Source: Candidatus Bathyarchaeota archaeon RBG_13_38_9
GTDB lineage: Archaea > Thermoproteota > Bathyarchaeia > 40CM-2-53-6 > RBG-13-38-9
Direction of reading: 5' to 3'
Assembly: GCA_001775955.1 (NCBI GenBank)
Contig: MEZD01000018.1
Location: forward strand, 49,016-86,443
DNA: 37,428 nt
In this document: piece after piece, positions 1 through 9,872 of the stretch
How positions within the stretch are numbered: position 1 is the stretch's first letter
Layout: every line of letters begins with the position of its first letter
Notes under the pieces: generated by a model
Database searches by the model: none
Told to the model about the DNA's origin: nothing
The model's input: only the letters and a program-made list of their open reading frames with translations
Translations under genes and position numbers: made by a program

Positions 1-51
1 CAGTCTGGCTAAACCGCTTCGTCCAGCAATTTATATAGAATAGTCTCTTCG

Positions 52-942
52 CTAAACAAAGTCAAGCCATTTCTGGTATTTTGGATCTTTCCCTTTTACC
101 ACTTCAAAGAACTTGTCTTGAAGTTTCTTTGTGATTGGACCTATAGAACCAGAGCCAATGGTACGACCATCCACTTCTCTAATTGGAGTGACTTCCGCAG
201 CAGTTCCAGTGAAGAAAGCTTCATCTGCCATCAATAATTCATCGCGAAGAATTTCATTCTCAACAACTGTTATTGAAAGGTCCTTTGCTAATGTCATTAT
301 AGAATCCATTGTTAATCCATAGAGAGCTCCAGAGCTTCTAGGTGGAGTTGTTAAACAACCATCTTTCACTATGAATATATTTTCACCTGGTCCTTCTGCG
401 ACTGACCCGCCCATATTTAATAAGATGGCTTCATCAAAACCACAGTCTAGTGCCTCAAGTTTGGCGAAAACAGAATTCAGATAATTGGCACTAGATTTTG
501 CCAATGGTGGGAGTATACGTGTGTCAATACGAATCCAAGAAGAAATTTTACATCTAACACCTTTTTTGAGACCTTCCTCTCCGAGATACGTTCCCCAAGG
601 CCAAACAGCTATGGCAACATTCACTGGATTTTTGCGAGGATTTAGACCCATTTCCCCATATCCATAGAACGCTATTGGTCTGATATAGCATTCCTTGATC
701 TTATTTGTCCTGACCGTTTCTTTGATAGCATTCGTTATATCGCTGGTACTAAAGGGCAAATGCATCATATGTATTTTAGCGCTGTTTTCTAAGCGCTTCA
801 CATGACCGTCAAGTCTGAATATTGCTGGACCTTTAGTTGTATTGTAGCATCTTATTCCTTCGAAAACTGCTGTCCCATAATGAAATGCATGAGTCAAAAC
901 GTGGATCTTGGCGTCATCCCAATCAACTAATTTTCCGTTCAT
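52..942 (-). CDS. ilvE: Branched-chain amino acid aminotransferase (class IV PLP)
   Basis: 296-aa ORF; N-terminus [32 protein letters not shown] and C-terminal [20 protein letters not shown] are typical IlvE signatures. Confidence 0.95.
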   Translation of the reverse strand: MNGKLVDWDDAKIHVLTHAFHYGTAVFEGIRCYNTTKGPAIFRLDGHVKRLENSAKIHMMHLPFSTSDITNAIKETVRTNKIKECYIRPIAFYGYGEMGLNPRKNPVNVAIAVWPWGTYLGEEGLKKGVRCKISSWIRIDTRILPPLAKSSANYLNSVFAKLEALDCGFDEAILLNMGGSVAEGPGENIFIVKDGCLTTPPRSSGALYGLTMDSIMTLAKDLSITVVENEILRDELLMADEAFFTGTAAEVTPIREVDGRTIGSGSIGPITKKLQDKFFEVVKGKDPKYQKWLDFV

Positions 943-1096
943 CCAGATCTTTTCGGTTTTATCCAGCTCAAATCACCACAATGAGATTTTCCGATTTTTA
1001 AAAAAAATGATATTGTAAATAGTTGAAAGTTGAGATTATGTGCGCTACTATATATATTATCTGGAATAAGCAATTCTAGATCGTGGTCGGATTAAT

Positions 1097-1552
1097 TTGG
1101 ATCAAATAAAGGCAAAGCCCATTGGGTTTGTAAAAACTAAACTTTCGGAAAGCATGCTAAAAAAAAGACATTATAATTCAAATATAATAATTCGTTCGGA
1201 ATATGAGCATGGATTAAAAGGAATTGAAGAATTCTCACATCTTAATGTTGTATTTTGGATGAACCGTATTCATGAAAAGGAAAGAGAGGATCTAAAAGCT
1301 CGTCCTAGAGGTCGTTCAGATATGCCTTTGATTGGAGTCTTTGCTACAAGATCACCACATCGTCCAAATCCTATAGGTCTAACACTAGTCGAATTAGTAA
1401 GAAGGAAAAGGAACATTCTAACTGTAAAGGGTCTAGATGCCATTAACGGAACACCAATTCTTGATCTTAAACCATATGACAAGTGGGACAGTGTGAAAAG
1501 TATACGTGTTCCGAATTGGTTGAAACAAATTACCGATAAAAAGAATGATTAG
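1097..1552 (+). CDS. trmO: TsaA/TrmO-family tRNA (N6-threonylcarbamoyladenosine) methyltransferase-like protein
   Basis: 151-aa ORF with TTG start; KPIGFVKT..., GVFATRSPHRPNPIGLTLVEL and LDLKPYD motifs of the TrmO fold. Confidence 0.88.
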   Translation: MDQIKAKPIGFVKTKLSESMLKKRHYNSNIIIRSEYEHGLKGIEEFSHLNVVFWMNRIHEKEREDLKARPRGRSDMPLIGVFATRSPHRPNPIGLTLVELVRRKRNILTVKGLDAINGTPILDLKPYDKWDSVKSIRVPNWLKQITDKKND

Positions 1553-1638
1553 TCTGCAACAACTGGATCCATCTACAGTAAACGTACATCTCCAGCAAAT
1601 CTTGATTATAAAAAAAAGCTAGACGCGAATTAAGTTAA

Positions 1639-3300
1639 CTATTTCCGGAAGATTTTTTCTAGATCAATTTCAAATGCCCCGACAGGATTCTCTATTTCGA
1701 ATCGCTCTAAGATTCGCGGATGTATTTCACCGATTATACCGGCTTCAACTCCGGAAACTTTGATGGAAGCAACACGTCCTTTAATGAAGGATGAATGCTC
1801 AGTTCGATGAAGACTCCAACCATTTGCTCCTGCATTTCGAAGCAGACTATAAAGGTTGGATTGAATATCTTCATAACTAATTTTATGGTTACAAACTAAG
1901 GCTGCAAGTTTTCTTTGATTAATGGTCTTGGTAGGAGTTATTTCATTTATCTCAACAGTTTCTCCACATTCAAAGATATTTTGTGGGTATGGAACATGCT
2001 TATTGAAACTCAAAAAACTCAACAGACCGGGTATAAGCCAATTCCTGAGAACCGAAAAATCTATGCTCAAAGGATTAGCTATTTTTACAATTTTTTCGCT
2101 TGGTGCATCCATTTTATATGATATTGTATTCTCGCTAGTCATTACATAATTCAAGACCTCTATGAATCCCAAGCCGACCATTAGATCGCGAATCTTTCTG
2201 GTCAATTTCGTGATATTTCTCTCAGACCCTATTGTTGCACTCATTGGCATAGTTGGGTTGAGTTTATCATAGCCATAAGCGATGGCGAGATCTTCCACCA
2301 AGTCTATCTCATGCATTATGTCTGCTCTATATGCAGGTATTATAACTGTAAGAGAATTCTTAGATCTTGGTTTGATCCCATATCTCATCTTTTTTAGTAG
2401 GGAACTTACTTGTCCAGGTTTAAGATCTAAACCTAATACTTCATTAGCATAAGATAGATTCAGATTCCGTCGATAGGGACTTAAATCGGGTGTATCTATC
2501 TTCTTACGATTATAGATAATCGTTGCAATCTCCGCTATTCCTCCTCGTTCGACCAGACTAGATACCATGATATTATTTACAAAATTAACAAGTTTCATGT
2601 CAGTTCCTGTTACATCAAGAATTAAGCTCGTTGTCTCTGGAGTGACTTTAGTTACTATTCCATTTATTATTGGAGGGAGGGAGAGAACTTTTGCATCTGA
2701 ATCAGAAAGTAAAGGATAAACTGGAAAACTTTTGATAATCCACCCATATTCTCTCCCCTTGGGAGTAGATTCTAGTATCTCATTACCATTCATCTCTCTT
2801 GTTTCATCGAGTGGAGTAAACCTGATCTTTTCAGGACGGACCCCTGCATAAGTTAGTTTATGAGTTATTGTTTCAGCATCGTGAATACCGACTGAGACTT
2901 TAGTCCTATTCCTACAGTATGTTAAATGTAATTTTTCTTGAAGCTGCATTATCTGTTTAACAAACGCATCAGTGAATTCTAATTTCTTAACCAAAGCTCC
3001 AGCAATATATGGCCGAACTTTAGTTATTGATCTATCAACATAGATCTTAAGATCACTTTTAGTGAGCTTGTAATTTACTAGACCAGTTTCGATTCCGAGA
3101 AGACCACGCAACTCCCTAGCAATACCTTCAGCACACAGCAGATCAGGTCTATCCGAAGTAACTTCTAGAACGAGTTCATCTCCCGAAAGACTGTCTACTT
3201 CACATTTCATGAGGAAGAGCTTCTCCTTCAATAAACCAATTGGTAATTCTCTCCCTACGAGTCCGCATAGATCATTATACCCCACATTTAGAGTCGGCAA
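1639..3300 (-). CDS. pheT: Phenylalanyl-tRNA synthetase beta subunit (archaeal type)
   Basis: 553-aa ORF immediately downstream of pheS; B5 domain-like region (YRADIMHEIDLVEDLAIAYGYDKLNP) and archaeal PheT N-terminus. Confidence 0.95.
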   Translation of the reverse strand: MPTLNVGYNDLCGLVGRELPIGLLKEKLFLMKCEVDSLSGDELVLEVTSDRPDLLCAEGIARELRGLLGIETGLVNYKLTKSDLKIYVDRSITKVRPYIAGALVKKLEFTDAFVKQIMQLQEKLHLTYCRNRTKVSVGIHDAETITHKLTYAGVRPEKIRFTPLDETREMNGNEILESTPKGREYGWIIKSFPVYPLLSDSDAKVLSLPPIINGIVTKVTPETTSLILDVTGTDMKLVNFVNNIMVSSLVERGGIAEIATIIYNRKKIDTPDLSPYRRNLNLSYANEVLGLDLKPGQVSSLLKKMRYGIKPRSKNSLTVIIPAYRADIMHEIDLVEDLAIAYGYDKLNPTMPMSATIGSERNITKLTRKIRDLMVGLGFIEVLNYVMTSENTISYKMDAPSEKIVKIANPLSIDFSVLRNWLIPGLLSFLSFNKHVPYPQNIFECGETVEINEITPTKTINQRKLAALVCNHKISYEDIQSNLYSLLRNAGANGWSLHRTEHSSFIKGRVASIKVSGVEAGIIGEIHPRILERFEIENPVGAFEIDLEKIFRK

Positions 3301-3304
3301 ACTA

Positions 3305-4813
3305 TCACCACATTAACGTTTTTTCTCGAAGCCAGTCCAATTTTCTTGAATGAATATCTCTAATATCGTCTATTCCAAGTGCTATCATCGCCAACCTGTC
3401 AAAGCCCATTCCCCATGCGATCACCGGAAAGTCTATGTCGAGTGGTTTCAAGACTTCAGGGCGAAACATACCAGCTCCTACAAATTCTACCCATCCCAGT
3501 TTCGGATGCTTAACAAAGGATTCAACACTCGGTTCGGTAAATGGAAAATATCCAGGCTTGAACTTGATTTCTCCGAGACCTAGTGTAGAAGCAAACGTTT
3601 TAAGAAAACCAAGTAGGTGACGCAGATTAATTCCTTTGCCCCCCACTATTCCTTCAAGTTGAGTGAACTCCATAGAGTGTTTTGCATCAAGAACATCTGG
3701 CCTGAAAACTTTTGAAAGACAGAACATCTTTATGGGAGAAACTTTATGCGAGGCAAGATATCTCATAGAAACAGCTGTTGTTTGTGTTCTTAACATAAGT
3801 CTCTCAGCGATTTTTTTGCTCCATTTATATCCCCATCCCGTGGAATCAGTTTTCCATCCATTTTCATGAGTTTCTTTTACTCTCTTAACGAGATCTCGGA
3901 CATCCAAAACTCCAGATTTTGGATGTTCAATATGGTAACTATCATGTATCTCTCTTGCCGGATGATCTTGAGCTTGGTAAAGGACATCGAAATTCCAGAA
4001 TTCTAATTCAACGAGAGGACCTTCACTTTCTGTAAATCCCATAGCCAGAAGGATTCTTCTTGCTTCTTCCATGAATTCAAAATATGCATTCTTTTTTCCA
4101 GGATAGATACTAGGTGGCGATGCGGAGATGTCGTATTCTCTTAAAGTTATGTTCTTCCACTCACCGCTAGTTATTAATTCGGAGGTCAAGGCGGTGATAG
4201 CTGTCGATTGATAATCAGATACATCAATTTGAAAGCCTTCAGATGTGAGTTCTATTTCCCGGTCGACTTTCTGATAGGTCTCAAGAAGATTTCTATTTTT
4301 AAGACGAGATAACGTATTTTTTAAACTTGGATTTAGATCCTCAGACCTAACTTCACCCTTATCACATATTAAGCGAAGAGTCTGTTCATCTTCATCTGCT
4401 TCAACTTTACTAGTCGCCTGAAGATATAAAATTCCCTTACGTTTGTGGATCGAAGCAAGTCTCTTCTTATTTATCCAACCTAAAACAATTGGTATAATAT
4501 CATCTGACAAATGAGATTTTGATATTGCCTCATCAATACTTGCCTCTCCCCCCAATGATAAGACTGCGTTTACAAGACGTGATTCTGGGAGGCCAAGTTG
4601 AGCATAAGATATGCCCTCTTGGTTTAGTCTAATAAGGTCATTTCTTGTTTCATAAATTTCGACGAGACCTCTTTCTGAGAGAGCTAGGGTAGCACGCATT
4701 ACGGCCGTATCCGTTAAACCCGTCTTATCAATTATTTCAGTCATATTCGCTTTACGGCCGAACTCTTTAACGGTTGAAAGAACTTGAATTTCATTCTGTC
4801 TTAACTCTGACAT
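3305..4813 (-). CDS. pheS: Phenylalanyl-tRNA synthetase alpha subunit
   Basis: Class II aaRS motifs (FWNFDVLYQAQDHPAREIHDSY, KVFRPDVLDAKHSMEFTQLEG, GMGFDRLAMI). The ORF track begins at 4915; the ATG at 4813 (MSELRQNEIQVL) is my preferred start. Confidence 0.93.
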   Translation of the reverse strand: MSELRQNEIQVLSTVKEFGRKANMTEIIDKTGLTDTAVMRATLALSERGLVEIYETRNDLIRLNQEGISYAQLGLPESRLVNAVLSLGGEASIDEAISKSHLSDDIIPIVLGWINKKRLASIHKRKGILYLQATSKVEADEDEQTLRLICDKGEVRSEDLNPSLKNTLSRLKNRNLLETYQKVDREIELTSEGFQIDVSDYQSTAITALTSELITSGEWKNITLREYDISASPPSIYPGKKNAYFEFMEEARRILLAMGFTESEGPLVELEFWNFDVLYQAQDHPAREIHDSYHIEHPKSGVLDVRDLVKRVKETHENGWKTDSTGWGYKWSKKIAERLMLRTQTTAVSMRYLASHKVSPIKMFCLSKVFRPDVLDAKHSMEFTQLEGIVGGKGINLRHLLGFLKTFASTLGLGEIKFKPGYFPFTEPSVESFVKHPKLGWVEFVGAGMFRPEVLKPLDIDFPVIAWGMGFDRLAMIALGIDDIRDIHSRKLDWLREKTLMW

Positions 4814-5001
4814 CGTGGTCAACCCATCATTTCGTACATGGCACATTTGAATTGAAAGCATGTCCACATTCCAAACAAGTTTGATAAAAAAGTGGCGTAT
4901 GATCTCAAAATCCAATGGCCTCTACATAATTCCATATACTCATAATATTAAACGCAGAAAGTCTTAGAAATGTAAGTGTGGATCTAGTTAAGGGTGAATA
5001 A

Positions 5002-5256
5002 ATGGAGAATTTATCTGAGATTGGAACAATTGCCCACTTTTACTCAAAAATAGAGGTCTCAGTCATCGACTTGACAGCTCCTTTGAAAGTTGGCGATACA
5101 ATTGTCATTAAAGGATCGACAACCGATCTTGAACAGATTGTTGATTCTATGCAAGTAGAGCATAAGGATATTGAAGCAGCTGAATCAGGACAGTCAGTTG
5201 GTCTTAAAGTTAAAGGAATAGTACGAGAAGGAGATAAAGTCTATAAAAAAATGTAA
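5002..5256 (+). CDS. Small EF-Tu domain-2-like beta-barrel protein (translation factor-like)
   Basis: 84-aa ORF; IGTIAHFYSKIEVSVIDLTAPLKVGDTIVIKG...VGLKVKGIVREGDKVYKK resembles EF-Tu/IF2 domain 2. Confidence 0.75.
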   Translation: MENLSEIGTIAHFYSKIEVSVIDLTAPLKVGDTIVIKGSTTDLEQIVDSMQVEHKDIEAAESGQSVGLKVKGIVREGDKVYKKM

Positions 5257-5268
5257 TATTAGATTCCA

Positions 5269-6867
5269 TCACTTTTGAATATCGATCTTGTTTACTGACC
5301 TTGTTAGAAATGAATCTAAATAACTATCGAAACAATTAGCTTTTTGAAGATATTCTCCATACGAAACTAATGCAGCCATCGCCTGTACAGTGTCCTCTGG
5401 AGCTGGATACGCAGGAATACCGAATTTTTCAAATCTTGACCTCACATAAAAAGCCATTTCCGTCTCACCTATGTCGCAAGCCACAATCGGCTTAATTGTT
5501 CCAGCAGCGACTTTACCTATTCGATCTACAAAATCTTCTTGAATTGCTGGAACATGATGTAGTCCGATTACTATTATCCCATTAACTTCATTATCAGCCA
5601 CAACTATACTCATAGCCTTTTCAAACATTTCAGAAGTTGCTGAACCCGTTAAATCCACAGGATTCCTGTTTTGAACAAAATTTGGTAAGATTCCTTTCTC
5701 TTTCAATTTCTCAAATTTGTTGATAGTTTCATCTGAAAATAATTTAACATCAATTCCACGTAACTCACATGCATCTGATGCCATGACACCTGGACCCCCG
5801 GCATCGGTTATTATAGCAACATTTCTTCCTTGGGCGGGTGGTTGGAATGCTAAACCTTTTCCAATATTGAAGAATTCAGACATGTTATCTGATCTAATTA
5901 CTCCAATTTGAGAAAACGCAGCATCATAGACTGCACTAGCACCACTGATAGAACCTGTATGTGACTCTGCAGCCCTTGCACCTGCTTTTGTTCTTCCTGA
6001 TTTTAATACCACAATTGGTTTCGATTTTGTAACATCCTTCGCTACATCCATAAATGTTCTTCCATGAGTTATACTCTCTATATAGAGAAGAATCGCTCTT
6101 GTTTTATCATCATGATTCAGATAATGTAGTATCTCAGCCTCACTAACATCAACTTTATTTCCAAAACTAACAAACTTGCTTATACCTATCTGTCTTCCTG
6201 TCAGATAGTCAAGTGAAGCAGCTCCAAAAGCACCGCTCTGACTAACCATAGCAATATTGCCTTGCATAGGACGTGGCGTAGCAACCATCACATCTCCTGT
6301 CTTGAGCACCTTTGTCTCTGGAAGAAACAGTGTGTCTACACCAGTGTATGAATCGAAAACGCCTAAACAGTTTGGTCCAAGAATTCTGATTCCGAATTCT
6401 TTAGCGATATTTTTAACTTCATTTTCCAGTTGATCGTTTCCTACTTCTCCAAAGCCCGCTGAGATAACTATCGCTACACTAACACCTTTAGTTCCTGCAT
6501 CACGGAGAACATCAGAAACAGATTTGCTTGGTACAACTATAACTATTGCCTCAATATTTCCTGGAACTTTTCTCAGGGAGGGATAACATCGATGACCAAG
6601 AATACTTTCATCTTTCAGATTTATCGGGTAGATCTCACCCTTGAAAATTCCACGTCTCTTATTCTCAGCGAAGTTCGAGAAAATCACATTACCAGCTTTA
6701 TTGATATGTTTTGAAGCTCCAACAACCGCTATTGAATTTGGATTAAAGAATAGTTCTACCTTTGAATAATGATCATAATCGTTGATTGTAGATTCATGAG
6801 CTAACATTTCTATTCCGAACCATATCGGCGTGAGTATTGATTTTGTCGTTGCAATAAGTCTTTCCAA
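5269..6867 (-). CDS. Acyl-CoA/acetate-CoA synthetase (ADP-forming), alpha subunit / CoA-binding domain protein
   Basis: CoA-binding Rossmann domain (FFNPNSIAVVGASKHINKAGN), ILGPNCLGV, SQSGAFGAASLDY, and ESHTGSISGASAVYDAAFSQIGVIR with the phosphoryl-His region. Start uncertain. Confidence 0.9.
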   Translation of the reverse strand: MERLIATTKSILTPIWFGIEMLAHESTINDYDHYSKVELFFNPNSIAVVGASKHINKAGNVIFSNFAENKRRGIFKGEIYPINLKDESILGHRCYPSLRKVPGNIEAIVIVVPSKSVSDVLRDAGTKGVSVAIVISAGFGEVGNDQLENEVKNIAKEFGIRILGPNCLGVFDSYTGVDTLFLPETKVLKTGDVMVATPRPMQGNIAMVSQSGAFGAASLDYLTGRQIGISKFVSFGNKVDVSEAEILHYLNHDDKTRAILLYIESITHGRTFMDVAKDVTKSKPIVVLKSGRTKAGARAAESHTGSISGASAVYDAAFSQIGVIRSDNMSEFFNIGKGLAFQPPAQGRNVAIITDAGGPGVMASDACELRGIDVKLFSDETINKFEKLKEKGILPNFVQNRNPVDLTGSATSEMFEKAMSIVVADNEVNGIIVIGLHHVPAIQEDFVDRIGKVAAGTIKPIVACDIGETEMAFYVRSRFEKFGIPAYPAPEDTVQAMAALVSYGEYLQKANCFDSYLDSFLTRSVNKIDIQK

Positions 6868-6905
6868 GTCGTTAGAAATAGGCTATTGGAGATTGGCTGT
6901 GGTAA

Positions 6906-6918
6906 AGTTTAATTAAAT
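6906..6918 (+). promoter_or_regulatory. Archaeal TATA-box-like element upstream of the candidate ncRNA
   Basis: AGTTTAATTAAAT lies about 20-27 nt upstream of the inferred RNA 5' end (about 6932). Confidence 0.45.
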
Positions 6919-6931
6919 TCTATGCAATCTC

Positions 6932-7206
6932 TTGGCTGGGGTTGATCATCCTTTAAGGGGCCGTAGATGGATGTCGAATTACGACTATCCAATGCGGATT
7001 CTAGCCAGGGATGACGACAGCCGAATATCCAAATATGAGTTCGGTCGCCAAGGGCTCCAGAAGAGACCTGAATATGGGTTTACTGACCTTTATTGGTATG
7101 AAGAAATTCAGGAGCGCGGGAAGAAACCCGTAGACATATACTATGGCGGAAGTCGAGGGTTCAAAATGGCTTAACACGCCATGATAGTCCCTTCGGCCCC
7201 ACCATT
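6932..7206 (+). ncRNA. Candidate structured non-coding RNA, family not recognised
   Basis: Higher GC than its surroundings. A closing helix UGG(C)UGGGG (6933-6941) pairs with CCCCACCA (7197-7204). Inside are hairpins at 6968-6991, 7021-7044, 7067-7112, 7116-7131 and 7143-7182. A TATA-like box sits upstream and a T-rich tract (about 7236-7260) downstream. Codon usage of the overlapping ORF is atypical. Confidence 0.65.
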
Positions 7207-7304
7207 CGAACCAATTTCGAGGAATTTACGTAAACAAGAAATTTCATTTTTAATATTTTATTAAATTGGTTTTCATTAGGTGACTCAACTCGAGGAAATG
7301 ATGA

Positions 7305-7826
7305 ATGTTTAATCCAATCGTTCCATCCGTTGCCGTGATAGGGGGAAAATCTTCAGGTAAGACTGCGGCTGTAGAAGTAATAGTGCAAGCTCTTAAAAAG
7401 AGAAAATTAACTTCAATGACTGTAAAACACGTGAGCCAGTCAGATTTCAGTGTAGATAAAAAAGGCACTGATACGTGGAGACATTGGAAAGCTGGAGCCG
7501 AAATCGTTTCAACTGTCTCAAATCTTGAGAAGGCCATAATGGTAAGAGATGGTAGAGACTTGAATTTTAATGATTTTAACATTTGGACAAAAAATGTCGA
7601 TGTAACAGTCTTTGAAGGCTTTTCTTACTCATTGTTGAGAGAAGAAAAAGTCGGAAAAGTCATTTGTCTCAGAGACAAGTCTGAGAAGGATAATTATCTT
7701 GTGGATTTGAAAGGAACTTTGATAGCATTGTGCAGTTTTAGAGTTTTAGAAAAAGACACTCTCAGGCTGGGTATTGATGACAATATTCTAGCCGAACGAG
7801 TCTTTGAATTCTGTAAGACCATCTAA
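7305..7826 (+). CDS. mobB: Molybdopterin-guanine dinucleotide biosynthesis protein B (P-loop)
   Basis: 173 aa; Walker A variant VAVIGGKSSGKTAAVEVIVQAL, TVKHVSQ...DTWRHWKAGAE, VDVTVFEGFS. Confidence 0.85.
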   Translation: MFNPIVPSVAVIGGKSSGKTAAVEVIVQALKKRKLTSMTVKHVSQSDFSVDKKGTDTWRHWKAGAEIVSTVSNLEKAIMVRDGRDLNFNDFNIWTKNVDVTVFEGFSYSLLREEKVGKVICLRDKSEKDNYLVDLKGTLIALCSFRVLEKDTLRLGIDDNILAERVFEFCKTI

Positions 7827-7844
7827 GAGAGAGATGTATAATAT

Positions 7845-8696
7845 TTGAAAAAGATCAAAATTGGGCTTGTGGGATTTGGAAGCTGGGGAAAGAAGCATTA
7901 TGAAAGCTGGAAAAGAATTCCTACAGCTAACCTAGTTGGAATTTATGATCCTGCTCATAAAGGAAAATTGTTCACCAACTCGCTTAATCAACTTATTAGC
8001 AAAGCTGATGCAATCGATGTAGTTGTACCAGCGAATAATCTTGTTTCTGTTGCAATTGCCACATTAGAATCATCTAAGGACTTACTAATAGAAAAACCAA
8101 TGGCAATCAATCTACAAGAAGCTAATAAATTGTTGAATGTTGCAAAGCACCAGAACCAATTAATTATGGTTGGCTTTATAGAAAGATTTAATCCCATATT
8201 TGGTAAACTTCATTCAATAATTCAAAAATTAGATGACCACGCAAAAATTTTCTGCCAGAGATCAGGGTCACCTACACTAGTTACCAAACAGACTGGCGTC
8301 TTAAAAGATCTAGCTATCCATGATCTAGATCTGTTAAGATGGTATTTTGGAGAGCCTGACGGTGTAACAATTAAGTCTAAAGACGATTTTTTCCTTAGCC
8401 AAGTTGAGGTAAAATTTGGTAATGTTGAAGCGATCGTAATATCAGACTGTCTTGGTCCAAAAATCAGAAGATGGGTGCTAACATATCCCCACGATAATAT
8501 ATTCGCATATTTTGAGAATAATCGATGGAGACTCTATATGAACGATAAAGAAGTCTCAATAAAATGGCATATGCCACTTGAACGTGAACTCACATATTTC
8601 ACAGAGTGCATTATTAATGAGACAAAACCCTCTCCTTCAATTCAGGATGGCTTTAAAATATTAGAAATCATTGAAAATGCTGAAATTCATCAATAA
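7845..8696 (+). CDS. Gfo/Idh/MocA-family oxidoreductase
   Basis: 283 aa; N-terminal KIGLVGFGSWGKKHYESW, DLLIEKPMAINLQEANKL, GFIERFNP, DLAIHDLDLLRWYFG. Confidence 0.9.
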   Translation: MKKIKIGLVGFGSWGKKHYESWKRIPTANLVGIYDPAHKGKLFTNSLNQLISKADAIDVVVPANNLVSVAIATLESSKDLLIEKPMAINLQEANKLLNVAKHQNQLIMVGFIERFNPIFGKLHSIIQKLDDHAKIFCQRSGSPTLVTKQTGVLKDLAIHDLDLLRWYFGEPDGVTIKSKDDFFLSQVEVKFGNVEAIVISDCLGPKIRRWVLTYPHDNIFAYFENNRWRLYMNDKEVSIKWHMPLERELTYFTECIINETKPSPSIQDGFKILEIIENAEIHQ

Positions 8697-8821
8697 GATC
8701 AATTCGACGAGTTAGATTTAATCAGACCATCATTAATTATCTGTTATGAGTCTCGAAAATCTTACATGATTGTTATTTCATATTAGAAAAATGAGAAATG
8801 GAAATCTAAAGGGTAAAGAAT

Positions 8822-9625
8822 TTGAAAGGGAAAATGATACCTAGTGAAGGCAACAAACCTAAACAGCTATTGTGTCTTAAATGTGGTCAGTTTTCTGAAG
8901 ATGGGACGACATGCATCAGATGCCTTGAAGGTATTCAACTAGGCGATCAGATAATAGATTCTGAAAAACTTAGAAAAGAATTAGTAATCATCTTAGATAA
9001 CTTTGGAAGCGATGTTGCCGCAGCTTTCAAAAAAGATCCAGCTGCCGGTTCAGTAATGGAAGTCTTATATTATCCAGGAATACAAGCTATGCTTCTGCAT
9101 AGAATTGCACATTTCTTTTGGAAATTGAAACTTCCCTACATTCCACGATATCTAAGTCTCACTAGTCGACAGATTACAGGAGTAGACATTCATCCAGGCG
9201 CCAACATCGGCAAAGAGTTCTTCATTGATCATGGTACAGGAGTAGTAATAGGTGAAACGTCAAAGATTGGAAATAACGTGACAATGTATCAAGGGGCAAC
9301 ACTTGGAGGGACAGGTATAACACGTAGTGGTAAAAGGCATCCAACGATAGGAAATGATGTAGTCATAGGTGCAGGTGCAAAAGTTCTCGGACCGATTAAC
9401 ATTGGAGACAGAGTAAAAATAGGCGCCAATTCCGTAGTAACTAAAAATGTTCCTAAAGAGAGCACAGTAGTTGGAGTTCCTGGAATCATTATAGCCAGAA
9501 AAGGTCGTAAGATCCCAAAGATAGATCTTGCACATGGCGAGCTACCTAATCCATTCGTACAGAAAATTCAACAACTCGAAAAACGTATAACTGAACTTGA
9601 AAAACAATTGAATGGAAAGAAATGA
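8822..9625 (+). CDS. cysE: Serine O-acetyltransferase with N-terminal zinc-ribbon-like extension
   Basis: CysE core GVDIHPGANIGKEFFIDHGTGVVIGETSKIGNNVTMYQGATLGGTG...KRHPTIGNDVVIGAGAKVLG; N-terminal CLKCGQFSEDGTTCIRC has two CxxC pairs. Confidence 0.92.
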   Translation: MKGKMIPSEGNKPKQLLCLKCGQFSEDGTTCIRCLEGIQLGDQIIDSEKLRKELVIILDNFGSDVAAAFKKDPAAGSVMEVLYYPGIQAMLLHRIAHFFWKLKLPYIPRYLSLTSRQITGVDIHPGANIGKEFFIDHGTGVVIGETSKIGNNVTMYQGATLGGTGITRSGKRHPTIGNDVVIGAGAKVLGPINIGDRVKIGANSVVTKNVPKESTVVGVPGIIIARKGRKIPKIDLAHGELPNPFVQKIQQLEKRITELEKQLNGKK

Positions 9626-9651
9626 GAAGTTTAATACAATACTAAACTTCT
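9625..9651 (+). terminator. Perfect 9-bp inverted repeat at the end of cysE (terminator-like hairpin)
   Basis: AGAAGTTTA-ATACAATAC-TAAACTTCT overlapping the TGA stop; no U-tract directly after it. Confidence 0.4.
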
Positions 9652-9872
9652 GAATACTAATGTTCAAAAGAAATCTAAAATCCTCTTTGGATCTAGCAAT
9701 CTATTTCTGTATGCATAAACTAGATTCTATGAAAGCCCTTGAAAGCACAATCCGTATATTTGCTATACTTCATACAAGATGCATGGGATGATATTCAGGT
9801 AGTCTGGAACCTATTTTCAAATACTGTATGTAAGTTTGACATCAAAAATGATCACTCAAGCATTAGACGTTT

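Noticed and set aside
1915-2149. Two plus-strand ORFs overlapping pheT
   Set aside because: Antisense to a confident housekeeping gene, no recognisable domain or ribosome-binding site.
6932-7174. 80-aa ORF as a protein-coding gene
   Set aside because: Stacked helices, raised GC, atypical codons and the promoter spacing fit an RNA gene better; not fully excluded.
6932-7206. Assigning the structured RNA to SRP RNA, RNase P RNA or tmRNA
   Set aside because: No SRP helix-8 motif, no GAGGAAAGUC/ACAGAA-type RNase P core and no tRNA-like ends were seen on either strand.
7250-7582. 110-aa minus-strand ORF overlapping mobB
   Set aside because: Antisense to MobB with a recognisable P-loop; likely spurious.
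9657-9795. Possible small ORF (MFKRNLKSSLDLAIYFCMHKL...) in the cysE-TSUP intergenic gap
   Set aside because: No promoter, ribosome-binding site or recognisable motif; likely chance.
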